A stretch of DNA of 64,000 nt, taken from positions 159,782-223,781 of the forward strand of contig CACWTU010000004.1 of NCBI GenBank assembly GCA_902763885.1, read 5' to 3'. Of the stretch, positions 26,728 to 35,078 are shown in pieces; position 1 is the stretch's first letter, and each line of letters opens with the position of its first letter. The notes under the pieces are model-generated. The model searched no databases. It was given only the letters and a program-made list of their open reading frames with translations, and was not told the origin of the DNA. A program made the translations under genes and the position numbers. This DNA comes from an uncultured Bacteroidales bacterium (GTDB lineage: Bacteria > Bacteroidota > Bacteroidia > Bacteroidales > Bacteroidaceae).

Positions 26728-27726
26728 TCAAAGATTTAGCGCTCCTCGAATTGCATCGTTAACTTCTATGCCATTTTTCTTCGCTTGATGTAGTTTGATT
26801 ACTTTATCTTCTCCAGGCATAAGTATCGTTTGGCCATCAACCTTTTTTGACGAATGTATTTTATCAATATATAAATCAACCTGATGATAAAAGTCTTCAC
26901 CATAAATATGAATAGGATCAATCGCGAAAAATGTATGACCAACTTTCATGCAATTTCTTGACCCGTAAAAACGACCAACCCTATTCAAATAATTTGATCC
27001 TGCACACAATCCTGAAATCATATCTATCATAACCGATAATCCATATCCCTTTGGACCAGCCATAGGTAAAATAAGCCCTTTGACTGCTTCTAACGGATTA
27101 GTAGTTGGAGTCCCATTTTCACTTAAAGCCCAACCGTTCGGTATTTCTTGACCTTTTTCTAAGGCTTCGTTTATTTTTGATTTAGCCACAATACTTGTCG
27201 CCATATCAAAAACAATTGGAAGTTCTTTACATGATGGTATTGAATAGGCGAATGGATTAGTACCCAACATCTTTTCACACCCACCTAAAGGAGCCATTTG
27301 TGCTGGAGAATTACAAAAAGCAATACCTATCAAACCATTTTCTGCCAGTTTATTAACATAAGTAAATGCAGCACTAAATGTATTTGCATTGTTAGCAAAC
27401 ACAACATGTACACCATTTTCTTTCGCTTTCTCCATGGCAATATTTATGCACCTATCAGCAGAAACCATTCCGACTAAATTATTGGAGTTGACAAGTGTAA
27501 ATGATGGAGTTTGCTTCTCTATAATAATTTGATCTGCTATATTATATGCTCTTTCTCTTATTTTTTCTAAATGAGAATCTATCATTCTTAGACCATGGGA
27601 TGATATTCCACATACTTCAGCTTGAGTGAGTGAAGTCGCAATACATGTTGCAGCATATGAACTACAGCCTTCATTTTGGAATAATTGGCTAATACTATTA
27701 ATAGCGCTTTCGTATGAAACCTTCAT
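26728..27726 (-). CDS. Ldh family NAD(P)-dependent oxidoreductase
   Basis: This 332-residue protein of the malate/L-lactate dehydrogenase (PF02615) superfamily shows CGISSHGLRMIDSHLEK, VFANNANTFSAAFTYVNKLA, CNSPAQMAPLGGCEKMLGTN and GPKGYGLSVMIDMISGLCAG. These enzymes reduce alpha-keto acids or keto-acyl groups to hydroxy acids. Its placement with the aldolase, the acyltransferase and CDP-glucose genes suggests it makes a hydroxy-acid or sugar precursor rather than central lactate. Its ATG overlaps the stop of the acyltransferase by four bases. Confidence 0.85.
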   Translation of the reverse strand: MKVSYESAINSISQLFQNEGCSSYAATCIATSLTQAEVCGISSHGLRMIDSHLEKIRERAYNIADQIIIEKQTPSFTLVNSNNLVGMVSADRCINIAMEKAKENGVHVVFANNANTFSAAFTYVNKLAENGLIGIAFCNSPAQMAPLGGCEKMLGTNPFAYSIPSCKELPIVFDMATSIVAKSKINEALEKGQEIPNGWALSENGTPTTNPLEAVKGLILPMAGPKGYGLSVMIDMISGLCAGSNYLNRVGRFYGSRNCMKVGHTFFAIDPIHIYGEDFYHQVDLYIDKIHSSKKVDGQTILMPGEDKVIKLHQAKKNGIEVNDAIRGALNL

Positions 27727-28685
27727 TTCTTCACATTTATTAATTGTATTAATTGTGTTATCATTTTATTAGCACAAAATGATAATATACTTATAAAAAT
27801 CAAAACTAGAATTGTGCATGCCCAATAAGGTATGTATCGATCAATATACGATAGCATACCATATGAAAAAAGAAATATGTGAATTAGATAAAACTCAAGA
27901 GAGGATAAACCTACAACATTGAGATATCTAATAATATATTGAGGTAAAATATTCAGAAATATAGGTAAGTATGTTATTATTCCTATTGTGACCAGCCCAT
28001 ACGAGACGCGCTGAAAATCCTTAGGCAGAAACATTATCAATGGAATGGATAATATAAAAGAAAGAATTATTATTTTTTTCTTATTAAACAAGTCCTGATA
28101 ATATGCAAAAATTGCACCAGTAACAAAAATTGGAACTCGCGCAAAATAAAGAGCAAGTTGATTAAGCCTTTCTATATTGACTAACCTTAACAAGAATAGC
28201 CCTCCAAATGCGATAAACAATGCAACAATTAAGGACAAATAAATGTTATGCTTTACTAGTTTAAATATAATTGGGTATGAAAAGTAGAGAAGAAGGATGG
28301 CACCAATAAACCAATATTTATTATAAACCATATTAGCCCACCATAAGGGATTTAGCAATGATAAATATCCACCTCCGTGTGTTAAAGCATATATGATTCT
28401 AAAGATTATAATCAAAAATATAAATGTAGGAACAATCCTTAAAACTCGTTTTTTATAAAATGCAAATAAACCTTGACTTTTTTGATAACTAAAAAATAAT
28501 CCAAACCCTGAAAGGAACATAAAAATATCAACACCACAATCTCCAATTTGAATAAGGCCATCAAAGATTCCATAATGGTAATCATTGAAATAAAAAGTAT
28601 GTCGAAAAAAAATCCAGAGTTGAGCAAAACCAAATATTGCCATTCTATATTTGGTTATGAGTTCATACGGTTTATTTTGTGCCAT
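27723..28685 (-). CDS. Membrane acyltransferase (AT3/OafA type)
   Basis: This 320-residue integral membrane protein with about 10 spans matches the AT3 acyltransferase family, but the first conserved helix is altered: FGFAQLWIFFRHTFYF replaces the usual R-x10-H pattern, keeping one R-H pair. The second motif GVDIFMFLSGFGLFFSY and the FYKKRVLRIVPTF stretch after it are standard. AT3 proteins O-acetylate surface sugars. The ends overlap the aldolase (14 bases) and Ldh (4 bases) genes, so the three are coupled. Confidence 0.85.
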   Translation of the reverse strand: MAQNKPYELITKYRMAIFGFAQLWIFFRHTFYFNDYHYGIFDGLIQIGDCGVDIFMFLSGFGLFFSYQKSQGLFAFYKKRVLRIVPTFIFLIIIFRIIYALTHGGGYLSLLNPLWWANMVYNKYWFIGAILLLYFSYPIIFKLVKHNIYLSLIVALFIAFGGLFLLRLVNIERLNQLALYFARVPIFVTGAIFAYYQDLFNKKKIIILSFILSIPLIMFLPKDFQRVSYGLVTIGIITYLPIFLNILPQYIIRYLNVVGLSSLEFYLIHIFLFSYGMLSYIDRYIPYWACTILVLIFISILSFCANKMITQLIQLINVKK

Positions 28686-29724
28686 TACTATTTCTTTTTT
28701 GTATTAAATACAATAAGTTTTCTTTTGTATAGCGGTTACGGAATTCATCTGGCATGTCACGAAGTACGGAATTCATCTCCTTAAAGCTCATATGATATTT
28801 GTTTCTCATCATAAGGGCATACTTGTATGCTGTTTTGTAGATGGCAGGTAATAGTCGTGTTACAGAATACCCCCAAAGATTTGAAGGAATCATTTCTGTA
28901 TCAAGATAGTCACACACTTCCAATACTGCATCAAGATTATACTGTTTGCCCAAATACTTGTTCATGTAAGGAACAAGGAGTTCTGTCTGCATGTTGCCAG
29001 CACCTTGTCCCATACCAGTTGCACATGAATCAACAATCATGTCTCGATCTGTTTCAAGATTAACGAAATACAACACGTTAGAGTATGCTAGATTCATGTT
29101 ATTATGAGCATGGAACCCAATCTTAATGTTTTTATCCAGACGTGCATCATAGTAGTCGAACAAACGCTTGATGTCCTTTGGTTCCATATAGCCATAACTA
29201 TCTACAAAATAGCAAGCATACGCACCCATAGCGTTTGATGAGTTGATGATAAGATCCAATTCCTTATCAGAATAACGCATTGTGAGCATTGGCTGCACAA
29301 ATACTTTGTAACCCTTTTTGGCAAGTACAGCACAATAGTCAAGCGACTTCTGGAGCTCAGAATAACGTAGGATAACACGGATGCCTTCAACAAGCGAAGG
29401 ATTCCAATCTGGAATTTCATTCACATCAGTATCAGGACCTATGTAAAGTCCTACATACATTGTCCCTGGTTTGCGTTTTGTAGGCAGGAACTTTGAGAGA
29501 TCTTGCACATTCTGATATATAGAAAACTGATCCTTACTATCCTTTGAAGGACCTATTGAACCAAGTTCTATTATATCCACGTTGGCATCTTCCAGATGTT
29601 TGATGGTTTCACGTTTTTTCTCATCCACGAAAATCTTGTCTGAAAAACCATTATTAAAAAGGTCATCCAGCCCCTGCCCACCATCACGAAGAGTGGCATC
29701 AAGTAATAATACGTTTTTTGCCAT
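28672..29724 (-). CDS. HMGL-like (DRE-TIM) aldolase-family protein
   Basis: Starting at the ATG at 29724 with a strong GGAGG five bases upstream, the protein has 350 residues; the frame also opens from a TTG two codons earlier. The DRE-TIM motif is LLLDATLRDGGQGLDDLFN, and IKIGFHAHNNMNLAYSN supplies the H-x-H metal ligands, followed by GMGQGAGNMQTELLVPYM. The family includes HMG-CoA lyase, isopropylmalate synthase and aldolases that make or break C-C bonds with keto acids. It lies directly after rfbG on the operon and just before the acyltransferase and Ldh genes. Confidence 0.85.
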   Translation of the reverse strand: MAKNVLLLDATLRDGGQGLDDLFNNGFSDKIFVDEKKRETIKHLEDANVDIIELGSIGPSKDSKDQFSIYQNVQDLSKFLPTKRKPGTMYVGLYIGPDTDVNEIPDWNPSLVEGIRVILRYSELQKSLDYCAVLAKKGYKVFVQPMLTMRYSDKELDLIINSSNAMGAYACYFVDSYGYMEPKDIKRLFDYYDARLDKNIKIGFHAHNNMNLAYSNVLYFVNLETDRDMIVDSCATGMGQGAGNMQTELLVPYMNKYLGKQYNLDAVLEVCDYLDTEMIPSNLWGYSVTRLLPAIYKTAYKYALMMRNKYHMSFKEMNSVLRDMPDEFRNRYTKENLLYLIQKRNSNGTK

Positions 29725-29735
29725 TGTCAACCTCC

Positions 29736-30815
29736 TTAGTTTTTCAAGAACTTATTGATTTCTTCAACACACAGAGCATACACATCTTCTGTCTGATAAC
29801 GCTTGTACCAATCCACAACAAGTTCTATGCACTTCTGCATGTTCATTCTTGGTTTCCAACCAAGGCGAGTCTTTGCCTTGTTGATGTTGAGCATTAGAAG
29901 GTTAGCTTCATGAACTGCATTCGGATCAGATGAGTCCTTCAACTCGCCTGAGCCATAGTTCTTGATGACCTCAGTTGCCACTTCCCATACGGTAGAAACG
30001 CTCTCTGCTTCAGGTCCAAAGTTCCAGCCTTCACAATAGCATGTAGGATCGTTCCACATTTTCTGAGCAAGCAACATGTAACCAGAAAGTGGTTCAAGAA
30101 CATGTTCCCATGGACGAACTGCCTTTGGTGAACGAATGTCAATTGCACGACCATCCTCCAAGGCACGAATGCAATCCGGGATAATACGGTCTTTTGCCCA
30201 ATCTCCACCACCTATAACATTTCCTGCACGAACAGATGCAAGTGAAACTGTATGCTTCTTACCATAGTCATCAGGGTTAAAGAAAGAACGTCTCCAGCTC
30301 TGGATAGCGACCTCACATGCACCCTTTGATGAAGAGTATGGGTCATAGCCACCGAAGGGGTCGGTCTCTACATAACCCTTAAGGGTTTCGCAATTATCAT
30401 AACACTTGTCTGTAGTTATCATCACGCCCACCTTCACGCTCTTGGTGGCACGAATTGCTTCCATCACATGAATGGTACCCATCACGTTTGCTTCGTATGT
30501 CTCAACAGGAATATCATACGAAAGACGTACGAGAGGTTGAGCTGCAAGATGGAATACAATCTCTGGTTGATACTCAGCGAATATCTCCTTCATTCGCTTA
30601 CCGTCACGAATGTCTGCACGGATGTCAGCCTTTATCTTACCACCTATGCCTGAAAGCACAAAGTTATCACGCTCTGAATATGGATCAAGAGCCACACCCA
30701 CTACCTCTGCGCCCAGTTCGTGGAGCCAGATTGATAGCCAACTACCCTTGAAACCCGTATGACCGGTCACAAGGACACGCTTTCCTTTATAGAAATTATT
30801 GAAAATGTCAATCAT
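29736..30815 (-). CDS. rfbG: CDP-glucose 4,6-dehydratase
   Basis: I choose the ATG at 30815 (MIDIFNNFYKGKRVLV). The frame opens 21 codons earlier inside the rfbF gene, but that extension is not family-like. The enzyme is a 359-residue extended SDR with GHTGFKGSWLSIWLHELG, HLAAQPLVRLSYDIP, TTDKCYDN, and the Y-x3-K in PYSSSKGACEVAI. It converts CDP-glucose to CDP-4-keto-6-deoxyglucose. The partner rfbF lies just upstream. The usual next enzyme, the 3-dehydrase RfbH, is absent from this window, which implies an unusual sugar end product. Confidence 0.93.
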   Translation of the reverse strand: MIDIFNNFYKGKRVLVTGHTGFKGSWLSIWLHELGAEVVGVALDPYSERDNFVLSGIGGKIKADIRADIRDGKRMKEIFAEYQPEIVFHLAAQPLVRLSYDIPVETYEANVMGTIHVMEAIRATKSVKVGVMITTDKCYDNCETLKGYVETDPFGGYDPYSSSKGACEVAIQSWRRSFFNPDDYGKKHTVSLASVRAGNVIGGGDWAKDRIIPDCIRALEDGRAIDIRSPKAVRPWEHVLEPLSGYMLLAQKMWNDPTCYCEGWNFGPEAESVSTVWEVATEVIKNYGSGELKDSSDPNAVHEANLLMLNINKAKTRLGWKPRMNMQKCIELVVDWYKRYQTEDVYALCVEEINKFLKN

Positions 30816-30826
30816 TGTCATTTGGA

Positions 30827-31636
30827 TTATAAGATTACTTTGGGTTTGTTTGGAACAACTCTCTCCCAACGCTTCCAAGGAGCCTTATTCTCAGCAAGAA
30901 GTTTTTCGAGTATTGATTTCTCCCGTATATTATCCATGCATTGCCAGAATCCAGTATGAACATATGACATCAGTTGACCTTCCTGAGCGAGTTGGGTAAG
31001 GGCAACCTTTTCGAATACACATGAATCATCTGTGAGATAGTCAAATATCTGTGGTTCAAGAACCATGTAACCTGCATTAATAGGAGCACCATCAGCATTG
31101 TTCTTCTCACGGAATGCACGAACTGCCCCATTTTCAATATCAAGTACGCCCTTATCTTGTGGCATTTTTACAGCTGTTAAAGTTGCAAGTTTGCCATGAG
31201 ACTTATGAAATTCCACAAGTTTATCTATCTCTACATCGCAAACGCCATCGCCGTATGTCATAAGGAATGGTTCATTACCCACATACTTTTGAATGCGTTT
31301 GATACGACCGCCAGTCATTGTATTATAACCAGTATCGACTACTGTCACCCTCCAAGGTTCCATATTTGTTTGATGAACGGTCATCTCATTCTTGCCACCA
31401 CGGTAGTCGAAGGTCACATCAGAGTTATGCAGGAAGTAGTTGGCAAACCACTCCTTGATATACTCTTGCTTGTAACCTGCGCATATGATAAATTCGGTAT
31501 GTCCATAATAGGAATACTCTTTCATAATATGCCAAAGGATAGGCATACCGCCTATTTCGATCATTGGCTTAGGCTTAAACTGACTTTCTTCGCTTATACG
31601 CGAACCAAAGCCACCGGCTAAAAGAACAACTTTCAT
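30827..31636 (-). CDS. rfbF: Glucose-1-phosphate cytidylyltransferase
   Basis: This 269-residue protein has the nucleotidyltransferase N-terminal loop LAGGFGSRISEESQFKPKP, then EIGGMPILWHIM, TVVDTGYNTMTGGRIKR, and MTYGDGVCDVEI with the Asp residues that bind metal. It makes CDP-glucose from CTP and glucose 1-phosphate, feeding rfbG. A well-formed promoter lies 46 bases upstream, so rfbF probably starts its own transcript running into rfbG, the aldolase, the acyltransferase and Ldh. Confidence 0.95.
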   Translation of the reverse strand: MKVVLLAGGFGSRISEESQFKPKPMIEIGGMPILWHIMKEYSYYGHTEFIICAGYKQEYIKEWFANYFLHNSDVTFDYRGGKNEMTVHQTNMEPWRVTVVDTGYNTMTGGRIKRIQKYVGNEPFLMTYGDGVCDVEIDKLVEFHKSHGKLATLTAVKMPQDKGVLDIENGAVRAFREKNNADGAPINAGYMVLEPQIFDYLTDDSCVFEKVALTQLAQEGQLMSYVHTGFWQCMDNIREKSILEKLLAENKAPWKRWERVVPNKPKVIL

Positions 31637-31681
31637 CGTATTTTTGTTTTTATTCGTTAGTCGTTATTTGTTATTTTAATG

Positions 31682-31710
31682 CAAATACAGAGTTTTAAGA
31701 TATTGTCAAA
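31682..31710 (-). promoter_or_regulatory. Promoter for the rfbF-led transcript
   Basis: On the minus strand a TTTG at 31710-31707 (-33 site), a 17-base spacer, and TGTATTTG at 31689-31682 (one mismatch from TAnnTTTG) sit 46 bases before the rfbF ATG. The rest of the 366-base gap (31637-32002) holds only short frames that I could not relate to any family, including one starting MKGFIIVRETDYRLQ near 31987. Confidence 0.5.
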
Positions 31711-32002
31711 AGAATTTGTGTAAAACCACTAGCATGAAGGCAAGAATCTATAATTTTAAACTTCATCGAAAATAAAGCTTGTTCAACTCAGTAATTTCAT
31801 AAAAGCCTCTTTCTACCTTTAGAATCTTATCCATTTGCTTGATTTCGTTTCTCTAAAAGATGAACAAGCCAGCAATGTAGTTTTAATCCATGATTTCCTC
31901 TTAACAAAAGATGTTAAGTGACTTACCATTAATTTTGATAATCTGCCATAGTTGCAATCTATAATCGGTTTCTCTAACAATAATGAAGCCTTTCATCTTG
32001 TC

Positions 32003-32899
32003 TTACTTTGAATTACGAAATTCAATAAATTCTTTGTATGAACGGATATAGTCTTCAGCATTATAGATATCAGAAGCAAGTACCATACAAACAGCACCTG
32101 AAGAAAAATCCTCAAGCGTACGCCACAATCCCGGTTTCACATAAAGACCTTGATAAGGGCGATTTAAGAAGAAAGATCGCTTACATGTGCCATCATCTAG
32201 AGTTACAGTAAATGAGCCCGATGCAGCAATAATTAACTGACTTAGGTTGCGATGGGCATGTGCCCCACGTGATTCTCCTCCTGGCACATCGTATAGATAG
32301 TAAACACGCTTTACGTCAAAAGGAAGGGTTTTGCCATTTTCTACGACAGTAAGATTACCCTTTCTGTCGCTATGATGACGATCGAGTTCAACCATAGTAG
32401 CATCAAAGACATCAGATAGCTTACGTCCGTCAATAGCCAATGCCTCTTTTACATTATATTGCTGTGCAACAGGAACCGTAACATCATTGCGTTCCAACTT
32501 ACTATAAGCAAGAAAATCATCATAGTTACGGATATAGTCATTTAAATTGTAAGGGATGCTGCCGAACTCCAAAGCAAGAGCATTGGTTGAGAATTCCTTG
32601 ATTTCACGCCATAAACCTTTCGGAATGTAGAGACCATAGTAAGAACGGTTGAGAGTAAATGTCTTCTGTTCAATACCATCATCTACCATTATCTCGAAAG
32701 CACCTGAAAGGGAGATTATAAGCTCTTCGTTGTTAATCTCGGCATGACCACCTCTACCAATACCACCAGGTACATCATATAGCCAATAAGTACGTTTAAT
32801 CTCAAACGGAATCTGTTTGAAATTCTCTGCAAAAGATAAATTACCTCTCGCATCCAAAAATTTTGGAAGATCTATTATTTTACAATCGCTTACTGTCAT
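32003..32899 (-). CDS. Tandem-duplicated dTDP-sugar 3,4-ketoisomerase (FdtA/QdtA-like)
   Basis: This 298-residue protein holds two complete FdtA-like cupin units (about 1-140 and 145-298), each with the family's usual length. The motif in unit 2 is YYLYDVPGGESRGAHAHRN, keeping both His residues of R-G-x-H-A-H. In unit 1 it is YWLYDVPGGIGRGGHAEIN, in which the second His is Glu. FdtA/QdtA isomerise dTDP-4-keto-6-deoxyglucose to the 3-keto sugar, substrate of the FdtB-like aminotransferase. Unit 2 is therefore probably catalytic, and unit 1 a structural or altered-specificity partner replacing one subunit of the usual dimer. Confidence 0.88.
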   Translation of the reverse strand: MTVSDCKIIDLPKFLDARGNLSFAENFKQIPFEIKRTYWLYDVPGGIGRGGHAEINNEELIISLSGAFEIMVDDGIEQKTFTLNRSYYGLYIPKGLWREIKEFSTNALALEFGSIPYNLNDYIRNYDDFLAYSKLERNDVTVPVAQQYNVKEALAIDGRKLSDVFDATMVELDRHHSDRKGNLTVVENGKTLPFDVKRVYYLYDVPGGESRGAHAHRNLSQLIIAASGSFTVTLDDGTCKRSFFLNRPYQGLYVKPGLWRTLEDFSSGAVCMVLASDIYNAEDYIRSYKEFIEFRNSK

Positions 32900-33332
32900 A
32901 ATTTATTCGTAATAAAAATATAAAATATTAGTTGTTTTAACAACTATCATAAATCGCCGTGTATACTAATGTATTATGCAAAATTCTCATTTCTATTATT
33001 ATAACTATCATAGTAGTTCATTAAATACCATAAAAATGTATCCAATAGATTCAAAGACATTTTTTTTACAATGAATTCTTATTTAGATTAAAAAAAGCTA
33101 TTTCAAAGCAATATTAGAAAATGCGCTTGCAAGTATATATATCCCATAAATTCCACCTTGGTATTTTCAAATTAATGACTTAAAGCAGCCACTAGCAATC
33201 TAAGATAATTGATACGTTTTCGCATTTTCCACTTTGTATTTTTTCATAAATACTCCTCTAAATGATTATTCTATGTCATACATCTATCAAAGGCTGTTAT
33301 TCTTGATTACTGTTATCATTATTGTGTTTGGA
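32900..33332 (-). other. 433-base AT-rich gap, no recognisable gene
   Basis: The stretch between the polymerase-like gene and the ketoisomerase gene is strongly AT-rich. The longest sensible short frame on the minus strand reads KYQGGIYGIYILASAF and may be a gene fossil, but I cannot place it. No clear terminator or repeat element is visible. Confidence 0.4.
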
Positions 33333-34538
33333 TTATCTCATTATGTTATGATAAGGAGCCCAATTGGTAATAGAACCATTAGAATCCCACAAGAAATACA
33401 TCTGATAGTCTTCTCTTGCAAAAGGTGCTGTCACTAAGGCATAGCAATACAGGAAAAAAAGTAAGTATGAATAAAAAAGTTGTAAATGATTGCCTAAAAC
33501 TTTCCAATGATATATTAGAGCCGCCAAAGCAATAACAATGAATATATTAAAAGAATAAATATACCTTGATAAAATTTCAGCTTGTCCAAAAACGGCTCCA
33601 ATAATCAAACTTATTACCGCCAGATTGTAAATATACTTACCGTTTTTTATATTTACAACTGCATTTTGCCCATACAGAATTAAAGGGACAAAAGTTAAAA
33701 AGCTCTTTATCTTATTTGTAAAAGAATGTTCAAATAAAAGGGTTCCTCCTTCCCCTGTTCCATTTATTATATCATCCATTCCTTCTAAATAACCAATCAT
33801 TCCAAAATCAGACTCTCCAAATAATGAGAGTATATTAGAAGAAACTACAACAAGAAACCTCATATCCGAAATATTCACAAAAAACAAAGCATATGCATAT
33901 ATTAAAATGGAAATACTTCTAGGTAGATATAGATTATTCAGAAACTTTGATAATGCTATTACCATAACAAACGGTGCCAGTCCAAGGTGAGATAGACACG
34001 CACATATTGAGAATAAACTGAATTTTAAATATTTTTCATGAGTATAATAGTATAAGCCTATAAACATAAAGGATTGTGCAAGAAAAAACCTGATAAGATT
34101 ATCATTAGAAGAAAAAGCAACTAATAGCATTGGCAGAATCCATTTTAAATATCCAAGGTAGTCACTTAGAAATAATAAAGCAGAAAACATTAAAAAAGCA
34201 CATTGCAGAATAATAAATACAGGATATGATATACCTAACGCTTTACATAATAATACAATACATGCAAATAAAGGAGAACTATTGCTCTCTTCTGCAAATA
34301 TGCTGTCAATGGCATCATATCTTTCAGCATAAACATTATAATCAATATCACGTCCCCATCGTAAACCTAAAAATAACGCATAGGCGACAATTGGAACCAT
34401 TGCAATACTCCAAAAGTCCTTATGAATGTGTTCTTGATTTGGTATACGAACAAGATTGTCCATTCTCTTACCACACTGAAATAAGATGAAGAATGTTGTC
34501 CATTGTAGTATAAAATAAATAAAAGCTGTTGTTGTCAT
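33333..34538 (-). CDS. EpsG/Wzy-like polysaccharide polymerase
   Basis: I choose the ATG at 34538 (MTTTAFIYFILQWTTFF), giving about 401 residues; a GTG nine codons upstream is possible. It is highly hydrophobic with about 10 spans. The EpsG family signature is visible in ALFLGLRWGRDIDYNVYAER, with G-R-D-x-D-Y-x-x-Y following the second span, and in SNDNLIRFFLAQSFMFIGLY. Proteins of this family act as O-antigen or capsule polymerases, joining repeat units at the periplasmic face. No other Wzy candidate is present, which strengthens the assignment. Confidence 0.8.
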   Translation of the reverse strand: MTTTAFIYFILQWTTFFILFQCGKRMDNLVRIPNQEHIHKDFWSIAMVPIVAYALFLGLRWGRDIDYNVYAERYDAIDSIFAEESNSSPLFACIVLLCKALGISYPVFIILQCAFLMFSALLFLSDYLGYLKWILPMLLVAFSSNDNLIRFFLAQSFMFIGLYYYTHEKYLKFSLFSICACLSHLGLAPFVMVIALSKFLNNLYLPRSISILIYAYALFFVNISDMRFLVVVSSNILSLFGESDFGMIGYLEGMDDIINGTGEGGTLLFEHSFTNKIKSFLTFVPLILYGQNAVVNIKNGKYIYNLAVISLIIGAVFGQAEILSRYIYSFNIFIVIALAALIYHWKVLGNHLQLFYSYLLFFLYCYALVTAPFAREDYQMYFLWDSNGSITNWAPYHNIMR

Positions 34539-34678
34539 AAAATAAAAAAGTTTGCGATCAAGCACTTCAACTTAATCGGAATATAAGTATAAATCAACTT
34601 TGATTTATTGACCCATTACAATTATTCAATTGCTCTAATAATACAAATATCTATTGCAGATTTCAAAGCCTCCACCGA

Positions 34679-34840
34679 CTATTGATTTGAATCAATAATG
34701 AGAGGATATGAGATTTCCCTATCAAATTGAAAACGGATGTCATGCTTCTTCCACTGAATATTTGCCTGATATCCTTGCTCAGAGAAACAATCAAAGAAAA
34801 ATCCACGTAGGGCTCAATATAAGACTCCTTCTATGTCAAT
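34679..34840 (-). pseudogene. Fossil of rfbC N-terminal region
   Basis: Minus-strand translation gives RGFFFDCFSEQGYQANIQ followed later by IRFQFDREIS. This lines up with RGYFFESFSQREFDEKVT and VQFVQDNES of the intact rfbC at 51770-52333. In-frame stops interrupt it before the conserved stretch. It directly follows the rfbA fossil, in the same gene order as the intact operon. Confidence 0.5.
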
Positions 34841-34855
34841 TCTTATAACCTCTAT

Positions 34856-34993
34856 TTATACGTGTTCTAATGTATTTGAATTAATATCTTCTTTCATCTC
34901 GTCAATTACCTTGAGCAGATATTGATCATACTGGTTCTTTAGCATTAGTTTGGCAAGTTCTAGCATCTTTACTTCAATAATCCAACTATTAAC
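34856..34993 (-). pseudogene. Fossil of rfbA C-terminus
   Basis: A minus-strand stretch ending in TAA at 34856 reads NSWIIEVKMLELAKLMLKNQ and then YDQYLLKVID. The intact RfbA at 52422-53297 ends [32 protein letters not shown], so the resemblance covers about 30 residues. No upstream part of the gene remains. The 513-base gap 34566-35078 otherwise holds only this pair of fossils and a repeat copy at 35046. Confidence 0.65.
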
Positions 34994-35045
34994 ATCATTG
35001 TTGTTATTTCTCGTTATTTTTTCTTTATTAAATATTCAAAAATAG

Positions 35046-35071
35046 TACAATTGGGGACTTCCCCAATTGTA
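35046..35071. repeat. Palindromic repeat TACAATTGGGG...CCCCAATTGTA
   Basis: This is a perfect 11-base inverted repeat around ACTT, of the same family as 8003-8075. It ends eight bases from the stop codon of the sugar transferase gene and could act as its terminator. Confidence 0.8.
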
Positions 35072-35078
35072 TCATTTT

